Shown: positions 42,584-51,710 of the stretch, piece after piece
How positions within the stretch are numbered: position 1 is the stretch's first letter
Layout of the letters: each line of letters opens with the position of its first letter
Assembly (NCBI RefSeq): GCF_050510895.1
Contig: NZ_JBNINT010000001.1
Coordinates: 1,612,001-1,676,000, forward strand
Reading direction: 5' to 3'
Length of the DNA: 64,000 nt
Source: Pannonibacter phragmitetus_B
GTDB lineage: Bacteria > Pseudomonadota > Alphaproteobacteria > Rhizobiales > Stappiaceae
Notes under the pieces: model-generated
Told to the model about the DNA's origin: nothing
The model's database searches: none
What the model saw: the letters and a program-made list of their open reading frames with translations, nothing else
Made by a program: the position numbers and the translations under genes

Positions 42584-43420
42584 TTATTTGCTGCCGGTCC
42601 ACGTGATGCCCTTGTCTGCGAAGAACGGATAGGGCCCCGGATAGGCCTCTACATAGTGAAGATGGCTGGACAAACCAGCCTCCGGATCCAGCCGGTGCAC
42701 AAAAAACGCAGGCGGTTCCATCACAAATTCGGCAGGGGCGTCCGGGGAAAAGTCCAGAACACAGGCATGCGCGGTGCTGGGGCACAGGGTCATTACCGTA
42801 CCGGCAAAGCGCGTGATGATCGTCCGGTGTACATGGCCGCAAATCAGCCGCTCCACGTGATGATGCCGTGAAAGGACTGCCGCAAGCGCCTCGGTATCCG
42901 CAAGGCCGATCACGTCCATATGGGCGATGCCGGTCACCTTGGGCGGGTGATGCAGCGCAACGAGCGTGGGCGTGTGATCGGCTTCAAGCGTCTGGTCAAG
43001 CCAGGCGATCTGCTCCCCGCCCAACCGGCCATAGGGCTTGCCCGCAACGCTGCTGTCGAGGACGACGAGACGAATTCCGCCGATTGTGACCGCATAGTGC
43101 AGCTTGTCCCCGGTGGGGGCGTCCCCGACGCCCGGAAAGTCCGCAAGTTCGCTGCGCATGACCGCCGCAAGATCATGATTGCCCGGCATCACATAGACCG
43201 GGCAGGGCAGCTGGCGGCAGAGCTGGCGCAGAAGGGCATATTCCCGCTCATCCGCGCCGTCTGTGAGATCGCCTGTAATGACCACGGCATCGGGCTTCTG
43301 CGGCAGGGCGGTAATCGTGCGGAAGGCACGGGCTGCAAGCATATTGGTGTCACTTACCCTGTAACAGGCAAGGCCGCGCGGGCGCAGGTGAAGGTCGGTA
43401 ATCTGGACAATCAGGGTCAT
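42584..43420 (-). CDS. Calcineurin-like metallophosphoesterase (CpdA-like)
   Basis: 278 residues from MTLIVQITDLHLRPRG. The dimetal motifs are complete: DLH, GDLTDG, MPGNHD, VALHHPP and CGHVHRTI. Close in wording to class III cyclic-nucleotide phosphodiesterases such as CpdA, which hydrolyse cAMP; other small phosphodiesters are possible. No signal peptide. Only 28 bases downstream of the CAP gene's start region on the same strand, so perhaps upstream partner in one transcript. Confidence 0.88.
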   Translation of the reverse strand: MTLIVQITDLHLRPRGLACYRVSDTNMLAARAFRTITALPQKPDAVVITGDLTDGADEREYALLRQLCRQLPCPVYVMPGNHDLAAVMRSELADFPGVGDAPTGDKLHYAVTIGGIRLVVLDSSVAGKPYGRLGGEQIAWLDQTLEADHTPTLVALHHPPKVTGIAHMDVIGLADTEALAAVLSRHHHVERLICGHVHRTIITRFAGTVMTLCPSTAHACVLDFSPDAPAEFVMEPPAFFVHRLDPEAGLSSHLHYVEAYPGPYPFFADKGITWTGSK

Positions 43421-43568
43421 CGGCCTCGGGTACTGTTCCATGGAAAGGGCGGGAGGACGATAGTGGAAACCGCGTTTCGCGCAAGTCTCAGGTTCCCCTT
43501 TGGATTGCTCTCCTGTAGGAAGCGGTGCAGCATCACATGGCTGGTGCAAACGGTTCCGGAACAGTCAC

Positions 43569-45326
43569 ATGCATGAAACCGAGCAGCAAACAGGCGAGAG
43601 CATCGACGGCAGCGCAGGCAGCATCGCACATGCACGCGATCCGCAGCCGCATACGGCCTGGTTGAGGCGGCTTGGGCATGACTTGTTTGCACCTGCATTG
43701 CTGCTTCTTCTGGCGCTTTTCATGTTTGTGCCAGGCCAATCGGGCGTTCCGCCGCTCGACCGTGATGAGCCACGCTTCACCCAGGCCACCAAGCAGATGC
43801 TCGAAACCGGCAACTACATGGACATCCGCCTGCAGGAGGAGCCGCGCTACAAGAAGCCGATCGGCATCTACTGGCTTCAGGCCGCTGCTGTGAAGATTAC
43901 GGGCCACGACGCCTCCGCCCCCTTGTGGGTCTACCGGCTGCCGTCTCTGCTGGCGGCGCTGACGGTGGTGCTGGCGGTCTATTGGACAGCTCGTGCCTTT
44001 ACCGGGCCGCCGGCCGCGCTTGTGGCTGGCATGCTGGTGGCGCTGGCGCTGATCCTTGGTGTGGAAAGCCGCCTTGGCAAGACGGATGCCACGCTTTTCG
44101 CCTCCATCGTTCTGGCGCAAGGGGCTCTGGCGCGCATCTATCTGGCGGATGACGCGACGCGCCGCCGCTGGGGGCTCGCACTGGTCTTCTGGGTGGCGCT
44201 GGCACTCGGCATTCTGGTCAAGGGGCCCGTGGCGCCAATGATCGTGGGCCTGACGGTTGCCGCTCTCGCCCTGATGCGCCGCCGGATCAGCTGGTTCCGT
44301 GCCGCCGCGCCGTTGCCGGGCACTGTTCTGACGCTCCTGCTGGTTTTGCCATGGTTTGTGGCGATCTGGATTGCGTCCAATGGCACGTTCTTTGAAGAGG
44401 CCATCGGCCGTGATCTGATGGGCAAGGTTGCGGAAGGTCAGGAAAGCCACGGCGCACCGCCGCTGACCCATCTGGCAGCCATGCTCGTCGTGTTCTGGCC
44501 GTTGCCTGCGTTTCTCGCGCTGGCAGCACCGCGCATCTGGGCGCTGCGCTCGCTTCCGCTGGTACAGTTCTGTGCGGCATGGTTCTTCCCGGCCTGGATT
44601 GTGTTTGAACTGGTGGCGACCAAGCTGCCCCACTACACAATGCCTCTGCTTCCGGCCCTGGCGCTGCCTGTTGCTCTCGTGATCGTCGACGAGCGGCCAG
44701 CCTCCGGCCGGGTCCTGCGGTGGTTTGCAGCCGTTCTGCTGGCGCTGCTGCCTGTGGCGATTGCCGCAGCCTCTGTCGCCGGGCCGCTTTTCCTTGGCGA
44801 CTGGCCGTCTCCTCCGGGCGTGGTCTTCTGTGTCATTGCGGCGGTGATCAGCTTCTGGGCGTCCATGCGTCTGCTGCGAGGTGATCTGACGGGCGCGCTC
44901 TGGCGCTCCTGCGCGGCGGCGCTTGTCATGACTACGGGTTTCTGGGGCTTTGTGGGGCCTGCGCTGTCCACCATCTGGGTCAGTCCGCGCCTTGTGGCAG
45001 CAATTTCCCAAGCCGCAGGCTGCGCCCCCGTGACAGTGGCCTCAAGCGGCTTCAGCGAGCCGAGTTTTGTCTTCCTGCAGGGCACGGATACGGTTCTTGG
45101 GGCCCCGGAGGAGGCGGCAGCGTTTCTGGCGCAGCAGCCGGGCTCCTGCCGCCTTGCAGTGGTGGAAAGCCGTCAGGAACAGGCGTTTCTGGCCGCCTCA
45201 AGCAAGGATGGGCTTGTGCCGGTGCTTGCAGGCAGGGTACAGGGCCTGAATATCAACGGGGGCGGCAGCTTGACCTGGGGCTTTATCTGCCAGGAGCTGC
45301 CGCAAGATGAGCGAGCAAGAGGTTAA
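43569..45326 (+). CDS. ArnT-like (GT83/PMT superfamily) lipid-linked sugar transferase
   Basis: 585 residues from MHETEQQTGESID. About a dozen membrane segments; the first periplasmic loop holds the catalytic pair in PPLDRDEPRFTQATKQMLETGNYMDIRLQEEPRYKKPIGIYWLQ, exactly as in ArnT-type transferases that move a sugar from undecaprenyl phosphate to lipid A. KGPVAPMIVGL and TKLPHYTMPLLPALALP are further family marks. Heads an operon with PAP2, GT2 and LAB_N genes; overlaps PAP2 by 20 bases. Sugar not deducible. Confidence 0.92.
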   Translation: MHETEQQTGESIDGSAGSIAHARDPQPHTAWLRRLGHDLFAPALLLLLALFMFVPGQSGVPPLDRDEPRFTQATKQMLETGNYMDIRLQEEPRYKKPIGIYWLQAAAVKITGHDASAPLWVYRLPSLLAALTVVLAVYWTARAFTGPPAALVAGMLVALALILGVESRLGKTDATLFASIVLAQGALARIYLADDATRRRWGLALVFWVALALGILVKGPVAPMIVGLTVAALALMRRRISWFRAAAPLPGTVLTLLLVLPWFVAIWIASNGTFFEEAIGRDLMGKVAEGQESHGAPPLTHLAAMLVVFWPLPAFLALAAPRIWALRSLPLVQFCAAWFFPAWIVFELVATKLPHYTMPLLPALALPVALVIVDERPASGRVLRWFAAVLLALLPVAIAAASVAGPLFLGDWPSPPGVVFCVIAAVISFWASMRLLRGDLTGALWRSCAAALVMTTGFWGFVGPALSTIWVSPRLVAAISQAAGCAPVTVASSGFSEPSFVFLQGTDTVLGAPEEAAAFLAQQPGSCRLAVVESRQEQAFLAASSKDGLVPVLAGRVQGLNINGGGSLTWGFICQELPQDERARG

Positions 45327-46221
45327 GCCCCTGATGGCATCCGGTCGTTTTTCCAAGATCCGCAAGCGCTTTGCTGCCAATGTGGCTGCCATCCGCGCCA
45401 TAATTGCAAACCGCCGTCTGCGGGCACAGGGCGTCCATGTTCCTCTTGCTGCCGGTCAGCGGCCGCAGGACCTGCTGGCGATCCTTCTGTTTGCCTCGGG
45501 GCTGGCAGTGGTGCTGCTGGATATTCCAGCCATACCCTGGGTAAGGGCACTGCCGCCGGAATATGGCATGGTTTTCTCCTGGGTCACCGATCTTGGCAAA
45601 TCCAACTGGATCCTGTGGTCCACCGGCCTCTTCTGTCTCGCGGCTTTGGCTTTCGTGAATGCGAAGACGCTGACAGTGCGGGTGCGCATGGCTGGCGCGA
45701 TGATCTGGACCTATTCGGCTTTCGTCTTCTACGCCGTTGCGCTCAGTGGTATTCTGGTCGTGATCCTGAAATGGAGCATTGGCCGTGCGAGGCCGAAGCT
45801 CTATGAGGTGGCAGGGCCGGTCGACTTCAATCTGTTCGCCTTTCACAGCACCTACACCAGCTTTCCCTCAGGCCACTCAACCACGGTTGCCGCCTTTGCG
45901 CTGGCATTGGCGCTGATTTTCCCGGCTTGGCGCTGGCTGATTGCCGCCGTTGCTTTCTGGGCTGCTTTCAGCCGCGTAATGGTCGGGGCGCATTACCCTT
46001 CGGATGTTGCGGCCGGTCTGGTGCTGGGCGCAGCGACAACGCTTTATTGCGCCCGCTGGATGGCAAAACGCCGTATCGGCTTCGTGCTGGTGCCCGGCGG
46101 CAGGATCAGGCCAATTGCTGGCGGTGTTTCTGCGCGTGCAGCCTTCCGGGCCCTTTGGAATGCGGCCTTGGGGCGCCGGTCTGCAGCCACGCATCCGTCG
46201 CCTGCACAGAATGAAGAGTGA
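45307..46221 (+). CDS. PAP2 family membrane phosphatase
   Basis: 304 residues, six membrane segments. The three PAP2 signature motifs are intact: KWSIGRARPK, TSFPSGHSTT and SRVMVGAHYPSDVAAG. Likely dephosphorylates a lipid phosphate or pyrophosphate, such as undecaprenyl pyrophosphate or lipid A phosphate, in line with the sugar-transfer genes around it. Overlaps the ArnT-like gene and abuts the GT2 gene. Confidence 0.93.
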   Translation: MSEQEVKPLMASGRFSKIRKRFAANVAAIRAIIANRRLRAQGVHVPLAAGQRPQDLLAILLFASGLAVVLLDIPAIPWVRALPPEYGMVFSWVTDLGKSNWILWSTGLFCLAALAFVNAKTLTVRVRMAGAMIWTYSAFVFYAVALSGILVVILKWSIGRARPKLYEVAGPVDFNLFAFHSTYTSFPSGHSTTVAAFALALALIFPAWRWLIAAVAFWAAFSRVMVGAHYPSDVAAGLVLGAATTLYCARWMAKRRIGFVLVPGGRIRPIAGGVSARAAFRALWNAALGRRSAATHPSPAQNEE

Positions 46222-46222
46222 G

Positions 46223-46999
46223 ATGCCGATGAGCGGTATGGAGCAGGGCATGGCAGATGCCGGACTTGAGGTGAGCGTGATCGTGCCTGCCAAGGACGAG
46301 CGCGACAACCTTCCCATCCTGCTGGATGAAATCGCTGCTGCGCTCGAGGGGCGTGCATTTGAAGTGCTGGTGATCGACGACGGTTCAACTGATGGCACCG
46401 ACCAGGTTCTGGCGGACTATGCCGCGTCGCACCCCTGGCTGCGGCCGCTGCGCCACGCCCGTTCCGGCGGTCAGTCCTGTGCTGTGCGCACGGGGCTTCG
46501 CCATGCGCGGGGGCGGATTGTCGCCACGATTGATGGCGATGGTGAGAACAACCCGGCCTATATTCCGGAGCTGATGGCCGCTCTGGAAGCTGGCGGGCCT
46601 TCCGTGGCGCTGGCTGCTGGTCAGCGGGTGGGGCGCAAGGCAAGCCGGGCCAAGCGCATTGCATCCAGGCTGGCAAACCGTCTGCGCGGTGCAATGCTGA
46701 AGGACAACACACGGGACAGCGGCTGCGGGCTCAAGGCGTTGCGCCGCGAGGTCTTTCTCCAGCTGCCGTATTTTGACAGCTGGCACCGGTTCCTGCCTGC
46801 GCTGGTCATCCGCGAGGGCTATGGTGTGGTGCATGTGGATGTTCTGGACCGGCATCGCCGCCACGGAACCTCCAAATATGGCATTTTCGACCGGGCCCTG
46901 ATCGGCGCACTTGATCTGCTCGGTGTTTGGTGGCTTCGCCGCCGCCGCAAATCAATCCCTGAGGTTTCGGCCATCGAACCGGCCGCCGGACCCCATTGA
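46223..46999 (+). CDS. GT2 family polyprenyl-phosphate sugar transferase-like protein
   Basis: 258 residues from ATG 46223, one base after the PAP2 stop. EVSVIVPAKDERDNLPILLDEIAAAL, VLVIDDGSTDGTDQVLADYA, and the DxD-type TIDGDGENNPAYIPEL resemble ArnC/dolichol-phosphate mannosyltransferase-type enzymes; DNTRDSGCGLKALRREVFLQLPYFDSWHRFLPALVIREGYGVV and RRHGTSKYG are also typical. No C-terminal membrane pair. Probably makes the lipid-linked sugar used by the ArnT-like protein. Confidence 0.92.
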   Translation: MPMSGMEQGMADAGLEVSVIVPAKDERDNLPILLDEIAAALEGRAFEVLVIDDGSTDGTDQVLADYAASHPWLRPLRHARSGGQSCAVRTGLRHARGRIVATIDGDGENNPAYIPELMAALEAGGPSVALAAGQRVGRKASRAKRIASRLANRLRGAMLKDNTRDSGCGLKALRREVFLQLPYFDSWHRFLPALVIREGYGVVHVDVLDRHRRHGTSKYGIFDRALIGALDLLGVWWLRRRRKSIPEVSAIEPAAGPH

Positions 47000-47036
47000 G
47001 ACCACGCCGGAGCGGATCACAGGAGCCGCAATTCAG

Positions 47037-47351
47037 ATGAGTGCTTTGCTTGACTGGCTGCATACGGTTTTCGTGGAGCAGCTGGATGTTTGGATCATCC
47101 TGGGCTTTGTCGCCCAGTTCATGTTCTCGATGCGCTTTGTGGTGCAGTGGATTGCATCAGAGCGGGTAGGGCGGTCCATCGTGCCGGTGGCCTTCTGGTT
47201 CTTCTCCATCGGAGGCGGCACATTGCTGCTGATCTATTCGATCCAGCGTCAGGACCCGGTTTTCATCGCCGGGCAGGCTCTCGGCCTTATCATCTATGGC
47301 CGGAACTTGTGGCTGATCTTCAAAGAGAAGCGTCAGGATCCTACCATTTGA
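47037..47351 (+). CDS. Lipid-A-disaccharide synthase N-terminal-domain (LAB_N) protein
   Basis: 104 residues from ATG 47037 (AGGAG 11 bases upstream). Three membrane segments with the LAB_N motif: GFVAQFMFSMRFVVQWIASERVGRSIVPVAFWFFSIGGGTLLLIYSIQRQDPVFIAGQALGLIIYGRNLWLIFKEKR. These small proteins often sit with GT2 and GT39/83 genes in lipid A modification clusters and may move or anchor the lipid-linked sugar. Last gene of the operon. Confidence 0.92.
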   Translation: MSALLDWLHTVFVEQLDVWIILGFVAQFMFSMRFVVQWIASERVGRSIVPVAFWFFSIGGGTLLLIYSIQRQDPVFIAGQALGLIIYGRNLWLIFKEKRQDPTI

Positions 47352-47382
47352 ACGCAGCCCCATGGCTGACAAAAATAGAAAC

Positions 47383-47407
47383 GGGCGGGATGGTGATCAT
47401 CCCGCCC
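47383..47407. terminator. Bidirectional terminator between LAB_N and MCP genes
   Basis: Ten-base perfect stem GGGCGGGATG (47383-47392) / CATCCCGCCC (47398-47407), five-base loop. T-rich on both flanks (TTTCTGATTTT right, GTTTCTATTTTT on the minus strand), serving both convergent genes. Confidence 0.88.
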
Positions 47408-47432
47408 TTTCTGATTTTGCTATGGCCGGCTG

Positions 47433-49115
47433 TCAGGCAGCGCGGATGGTTCCAAGGAACCGGCTGAGTTCCGAGTTCAGCTGATCTGCCTGCTTGGCGA
47501 GATCGGCGGAGAAGTGCAGCACGTCCATCGAGGCCGCACTGGATTCCTGTGCCGCACGCGTCACCGTGGTGATGGCTCCAGACACTTCTGCCGTTCCGCT
47601 GGAGGCCTGCTGCACGTTGCGGGCAATTTCCTGCGTGGCGGAAGACTGCTCTTCCACTGAAGCCGCAACAGCACCGCTGATCTCGCTCATCTTGCGGATG
47701 GATTCAGCAATGGCCGTAATGGCCGAAGCCGAGTCAGTGGTAGAGAGCTGGATGGAGGTCACCTGCGAGGCGATTTCCGTGGTGGCCTTGGCTGTCTGGT
47801 CCGCGAGCTGCTTCACCTCGGCGGCAACCACTGCGAAGCCCTTGCCTGCCTCTCCCGCACGGGCCGCCTCGATGGTGGCGTTGAGTGCGAGCAGGTTGGT
47901 CTGGCTGGCGATGCCGTTGATCAACTCAACGATGTCACCAATCTTCTGGGCTGCATCCGAGAGGCTGTGAACCTTGCGGGCTGCCGTATCGGCATCTGTC
48001 ACGGCCACATTCGACATGCGGTTGGACTGATCCACCTGACCGGCGATTTCACGTACGGAGGCGGTCAATTCTTCAGTTGCAGCAGCAACGGTCTGGACGT
48101 TGGCCGAGGCCTGCTCAGCGGCGGCAGCCACTGTGATGGACTGCTGCGATGTATGTTCCGCGTTGGAGGACATGGCCTGGGCGGCCTTTTCCAGGCGGTT
48201 TGCAGCGGCCATGACGTTGTGAACGATGCCGCCTACGGCGTCTTCAAACTCCTTGGCGATGCGCGCCATCATCTCTTTCTGGCGTGCTTCGGCGCTGGCC
48301 TTCTCCGCATCGGCTTCCTGCTGCAGACGTTCCTTCTGGATGCTGTTTTCCTTGAAGATCAGCGCAGCCTTCGCGACAGCGCCGATCTCATCGCGGCGGT
48401 CGGTGCCCTGAACATCGACGGAGTTGTCACCGGCTGCAAGGCGCGTCAGCGTCTGGACCATTGCGGAGATGGGACGCGCAACGCCGTACTGGCTCACATA
48501 CAAGCCGATACCGATACCTGCGATGATCGCGATCACGGCCGTCACCACCATCGTGCTTGCGGCGGCGATGGCAGAACTGGATGCAGTTTCACGCTGATTC
48601 TTCATCATGTCGTTGGAGTAGGTGCTGTAGACCTTCACTGCATCGGTCACGGCCTTCTGGCCCGCAAGAGCCGCTGCCAGGGCACCATTGATGGCCTCGG
48701 CGTTGGCGGAGTCTTTCGCGGCTACATCCACCATGGCGATGATGGTCTTGAAATAGGAATCCAGCGCCTTGCGCACATCCCCAAGCTGCTGCATCTGTGC
48801 GCTGTCGGCCACTGCTTCAAGAACAGGCAGACGGCTCAGCATTTCGTTTGAACGACGGTCTGTTTCGGCGCGGAAGTCAGAGGCTTTCTCCGGCGTGAGC
48901 GCCAGCTGATATGTCATGCGGCTGATGGCAATGATATCGATGCGCAGATCCATCGCTTCGCGCGCGGCCTCTTCCGAGGCTCCGACTTCGGCGAATGACT
49001 GGCTGAGGGCGTTGATCTGAGTCCAGGCGACAGCTGCGATTCCGGTCGCGCAAAGCCCCATGAGAATGAGGACCGCCAGAATTTTCTGAACGATCGGAAT
49101 ATGCTTGAGTGCCAT
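47433..49115 (-). CDS. Methyl-accepting chemotaxis protein
   Basis: 560 residues. Two membrane helices (ILAVLILMGLCATGIAAVAW, MVVTAVIAIIAGIGIGLYVS) flank a helical periplasmic sensor (TarH/4HB-like). A HAMP segment follows (VARPISAMVQTLTRLAAGDNSVDVQG), then the signalling hairpin tip INGIASQTNLLALNATIEAARAGEAGKGFAVVAAEVKQLADQ. Ends QLNSELSRFLGTIRAA with no CheR pentapeptide. AAGGA precedes the ATG. Ligand unknown. Confidence 0.95.
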   Translation of the reverse strand: MALKHIPIVQKILAVLILMGLCATGIAAVAWTQINALSQSFAEVGASEEAAREAMDLRIDIIAISRMTYQLALTPEKASDFRAETDRRSNEMLSRLPVLEAVADSAQMQQLGDVRKALDSYFKTIIAMVDVAAKDSANAEAINGALAAALAGQKAVTDAVKVYSTYSNDMMKNQRETASSSAIAAASTMVVTAVIAIIAGIGIGLYVSQYGVARPISAMVQTLTRLAAGDNSVDVQGTDRRDEIGAVAKAALIFKENSIQKERLQQEADAEKASAEARQKEMMARIAKEFEDAVGGIVHNVMAAANRLEKAAQAMSSNAEHTSQQSITVAAAAEQASANVQTVAAATEELTASVREIAGQVDQSNRMSNVAVTDADTAARKVHSLSDAAQKIGDIVELINGIASQTNLLALNATIEAARAGEAGKGFAVVAAEVKQLADQTAKATTEIASQVTSIQLSTTDSASAITAIAESIRKMSEISGAVAASVEEQSSATQEIARNVQQASSGTAEVSGAITTVTRAAQESSAASMDVLHFSADLAKQADQLNSELSRFLGTIRAA

Positions 49116-49379
49116 CGAGATGTCCTTTTTCTGCCGGAGCGGAAGAATTCAGCCTCTACGATAGAATGTGGTCATTACTGAAGATTTAAGTGAAGATGAC
49201 AGATTGGTGACGTTGAGGAGCGTATACTAACCTTGCGTTATTTTTGGTGGCAATGATCCTTCTTGACTGCTCTGGGTTGTGATTGGCGGCGCTAAGTTCG
49301 TTGGAGCGTCTTTTGCAGCAAGAGTTGAGACAGCCGGCCCTTTGGGCAACTGTCTCCTTTTGCGGCAGCAATCGCAGTT

Positions 49380-50308
49380 TCAGATGCCAGAGAGTTCGCT
49401 TCGGAAGGGGGATTGGCCCCTGCGCGTGAAACCGTGATGGCGGCGACTGCCACCGCGCGGCCCAGTGCAGCCGCAAGGTCTTGATCTGAAATTGCAGCAA
49501 TTGCAGCCTTGCCGAGCAGTCCTGCGTCGTCCAGCGCAGACAGGAAGCCAGCGTTGAAAGTGTCGCCGGCCCCCACTGTATCCACCACCTCGACCTTGCG
49601 TGCCGGAACGGTCACGTCGAGACAACCTGTCAGAGCCCTTGCGCCGTCCTTGCCAAGAGTGAGGATCACGATCTTTGCACCATTGGCAAGCCAGTCTCCC
49701 GCCAGTGTCTCGAAGGACGCCCCCGGTGCCAGCCAGTCCAGGTCTTCGTGAGAGACCTTGATGATGTCTGCCTGCGGAATGATGCGGGCGAGGCGCGCCC
49801 GGTATGCGGCTTCATCGGTGATGAAACCGGGGCGGATGTTGGGGTCGAGGGAAATCACACGGGCGGGGGCCTCACGTGTCAGAAGAGCTTCATAAGCCGT
49901 TCCGCAGGGCTCACCGATCAGGCTGATAGCGCCGAAATGCAGGGCACGTGTCTCTTCCGGCAGCGTTGGAAGATCTCCCGGTGTGATCAGGCGTCCGGCC
50001 GAGTTTTCATCGTAGAACGTATAGGTGGCATCGCCATTGACCAGCCGCACGAAAGCAAGTGTCGTCGGGCGTGATGAGCGTATGCACAGATCGGAAGTCA
50101 CGCCTGAGGCGGCCAGATGAGCCAGAAGCTGCTCGCCGAACAGATCTGTCGAGACGCCGCAGAGGAAACCGGCGCGGTTACCGAGGCGGCCGAGGGCCAG
50201 GGCCGTGTTGAAGATGGCTCCGCCGGGTACGGGCAGAAAGGCTGTGCCCTCTGTACCAACAGTCCTCGGCAGCATGTCCATCAGTGCTTCGCCGCAACAC
50301 AAGATCAT
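49380..50308 (-). CDS. frk: PfkB family fructokinase (one frameshift at the C terminus)
   Basis: About 310 residues from MILCCGEALMDMLPR. Motifs: GGAIFNTALALGRLG (PfkB signature 1), EEN-type sugar loop YDENSAGRL, SLDPNIRPG, and VEVVDTVGAGDTFNAGFLSAL with catalytic Asp. Adding one C to CCCCC (GGGGG at 49407-49411) makes the end GANPPFRSELSGI then stop at 49380, as usual for fructokinases; as written the frame runs on to 49292 with unrelated residues. Sugar specificity inferred. Confidence 0.88.
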
Positions 50309-50402
50309 CCGCGTTCCTCCCAGTGTCCGGATCAAATCAGCTCCGCACTGCTTGTGCCCCGGCTTTGTGCGGCGTGCAAGGGCTGCAGGAGGCCAGGGGA
50401 GG

Positions 50403-51530
50403 TCAGTCGCGTGGCTTGATGCGTCCGGGAGGACGGCGTTCTATGAGGGAAAGAACCAATGGCGCGAAAGAAATCAGCAGCACGATACGGGCGATGTGGT
50501 GGCTGGCCACATAGGCCACCTCTGCCTTCATGGCGAGGGCAATGAGGCTCATTTCGGTGAGGCCGCCAGGCGCATAGGCGAGCACAATCTGCGAGGTTGT
50601 CTGGCCTATGACAGCCCCAAAGCCCAGCGCAAACAAAAGTGTTACCAGCAACGTCATCAAGGTGGCGCCGAAGCTGAGGGAGACAGCGTGGATCACCTCG
50701 CGCCGTCCGGCCCCCAGAAACCGGCAGCCCATGATCGTGCCCATCAGCACCTGACAGGCGATCACCAGCCCCTGCGGCGGGGCACTGGTGGTGATGCCGG
50801 TCACATGGGCGGCGGCACTCAGCAGCATGGGGCCGACGAGGGTTGCAGCGGGCAGGCGCAATTTCATGGCCACAAAGGCGCCGATGACGCCGCAGGCTGT
50901 AAGGATGGCGAGATCCTGCCAGGACGGAGGGCCACCTTTTGTGATGGCCGTGCCCACGGTCTGCCCCTCGACGATGCGGAACCAGAAGGAGATGAGGCTG
51001 ATGGTGACGACAATGCGGGCTGCATGCGCCAGAATGATCTTGCGCTCGTCGCCGCCCAGGTCCTTGCCGAGGCTGACCATTTCCATCAGGCCGCCCGGCA
51101 TGCCGGAACAAAAGGCCGTGATGCGGTCGAAGCCGCCCACCTTCATGTAAAAGGGAACCGCCAGAACGCCGGAAATGGCGAGATAAAGCGCCAGAAGCCC
51201 GAGCGAAATGACCCAGTCTCCCAGTTGTCCTATCAGGGTTGGCGTAAAGCCGGAACCGAGCAGCACACCGATGACGGCGACAAGAGCGGGGCGTATGCGG
51301 TTCGGCGGCAGGATCGGTGCACCGAAGATCGAAGCAACCATGGTGAAGAGCATGGAGCCCAGCATCCACGGCAGCGGCATGCGGATCAGCCAGAAAAGGA
51401 TGCCACCTGCCGCGCCCAGCAGAGCGCCAAAGGCGATGCGGCGCAGGAGTTCCGGGGTCAGGGCGCGAGCGTTTCCTGTGCCGGAGGCTTCCGGGCCAGA
51501 TTTTTCGCTGTCTGGGTCAAGTCGGGGCAA
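50403..51530 (-). CDS. AbrB family putative permease
   Basis: 375 residues, TTG start at 51530 (start uncertain). Ten or so membrane segments in two internally similar halves, each with an R-P-A/G-x-I-P-type loop: IRMPLPWMLGSMLFTMVASIFGAP, GFDRITAFCSGMPGGLMEMVSLG, LRLPAATLVGPMLLSAAAHVTG and TSQIVLAYAPGGLTEMSLIALAMKAEVAYVASHHIARI. This is the AbrB/ammonia-monooxygenase-like family (PF05145), whose substrates are unsettled. Separated by 95 bases from frk. Confidence 0.85.
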   Translation of the reverse strand: MPRLDPDSEKSGPEASGTGNARALTPELLRRIAFGALLGAAGGILFWLIRMPLPWMLGSMLFTMVASIFGAPILPPNRIRPALVAVIGVLLGSGFTPTLIGQLGDWVISLGLLALYLAISGVLAVPFYMKVGGFDRITAFCSGMPGGLMEMVSLGKDLGGDERKIILAHAARIVVTISLISFWFRIVEGQTVGTAITKGGPPSWQDLAILTACGVIGAFVAMKLRLPAATLVGPMLLSAAAHVTGITTSAPPQGLVIACQVLMGTIMGCRFLGAGRREVIHAVSLSFGATLMTLLVTLLFALGFGAVIGQTTSQIVLAYAPGGLTEMSLIALAMKAEVAYVASHHIARIVLLISFAPLVLSLIERRPPGRIKPRD

Positions 51531-51710
51531 GGGAAAACTGCGGGTCGGGGAACATCATGGTGAAGGCGCACCGCAGCCTTGTTTGAAGAAAGAAACCCTC
51601 CGGCCCCGGTGCACACCGAACTATAGGCAGCTTGTTGCCGTGAGACAACCGCAGCCTGTTCTTCATGCACCGGCCCCGCGGCCGGAGGGATCTCCTGAAG
51701 GTTGGGGTCT

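Noticed and set aside
42011..42871. 286-codon plus-strand frame opposite the CAP lipoprotein and phosphoesterase genes
   Set aside because: Spans two well-supported minus-strand genes and has no recognisable domain.
43533..45011. 492-codon minus-strand frame opposite the ArnT-like gene
   Set aside because: Gln/Arg/His-rich antisense translation of a membrane protein gene.
49292..49379. C-terminal extension of fructokinase
   Set aside because: Adding one C restores the normal GANPPFRSEL ending and stop at 49380.
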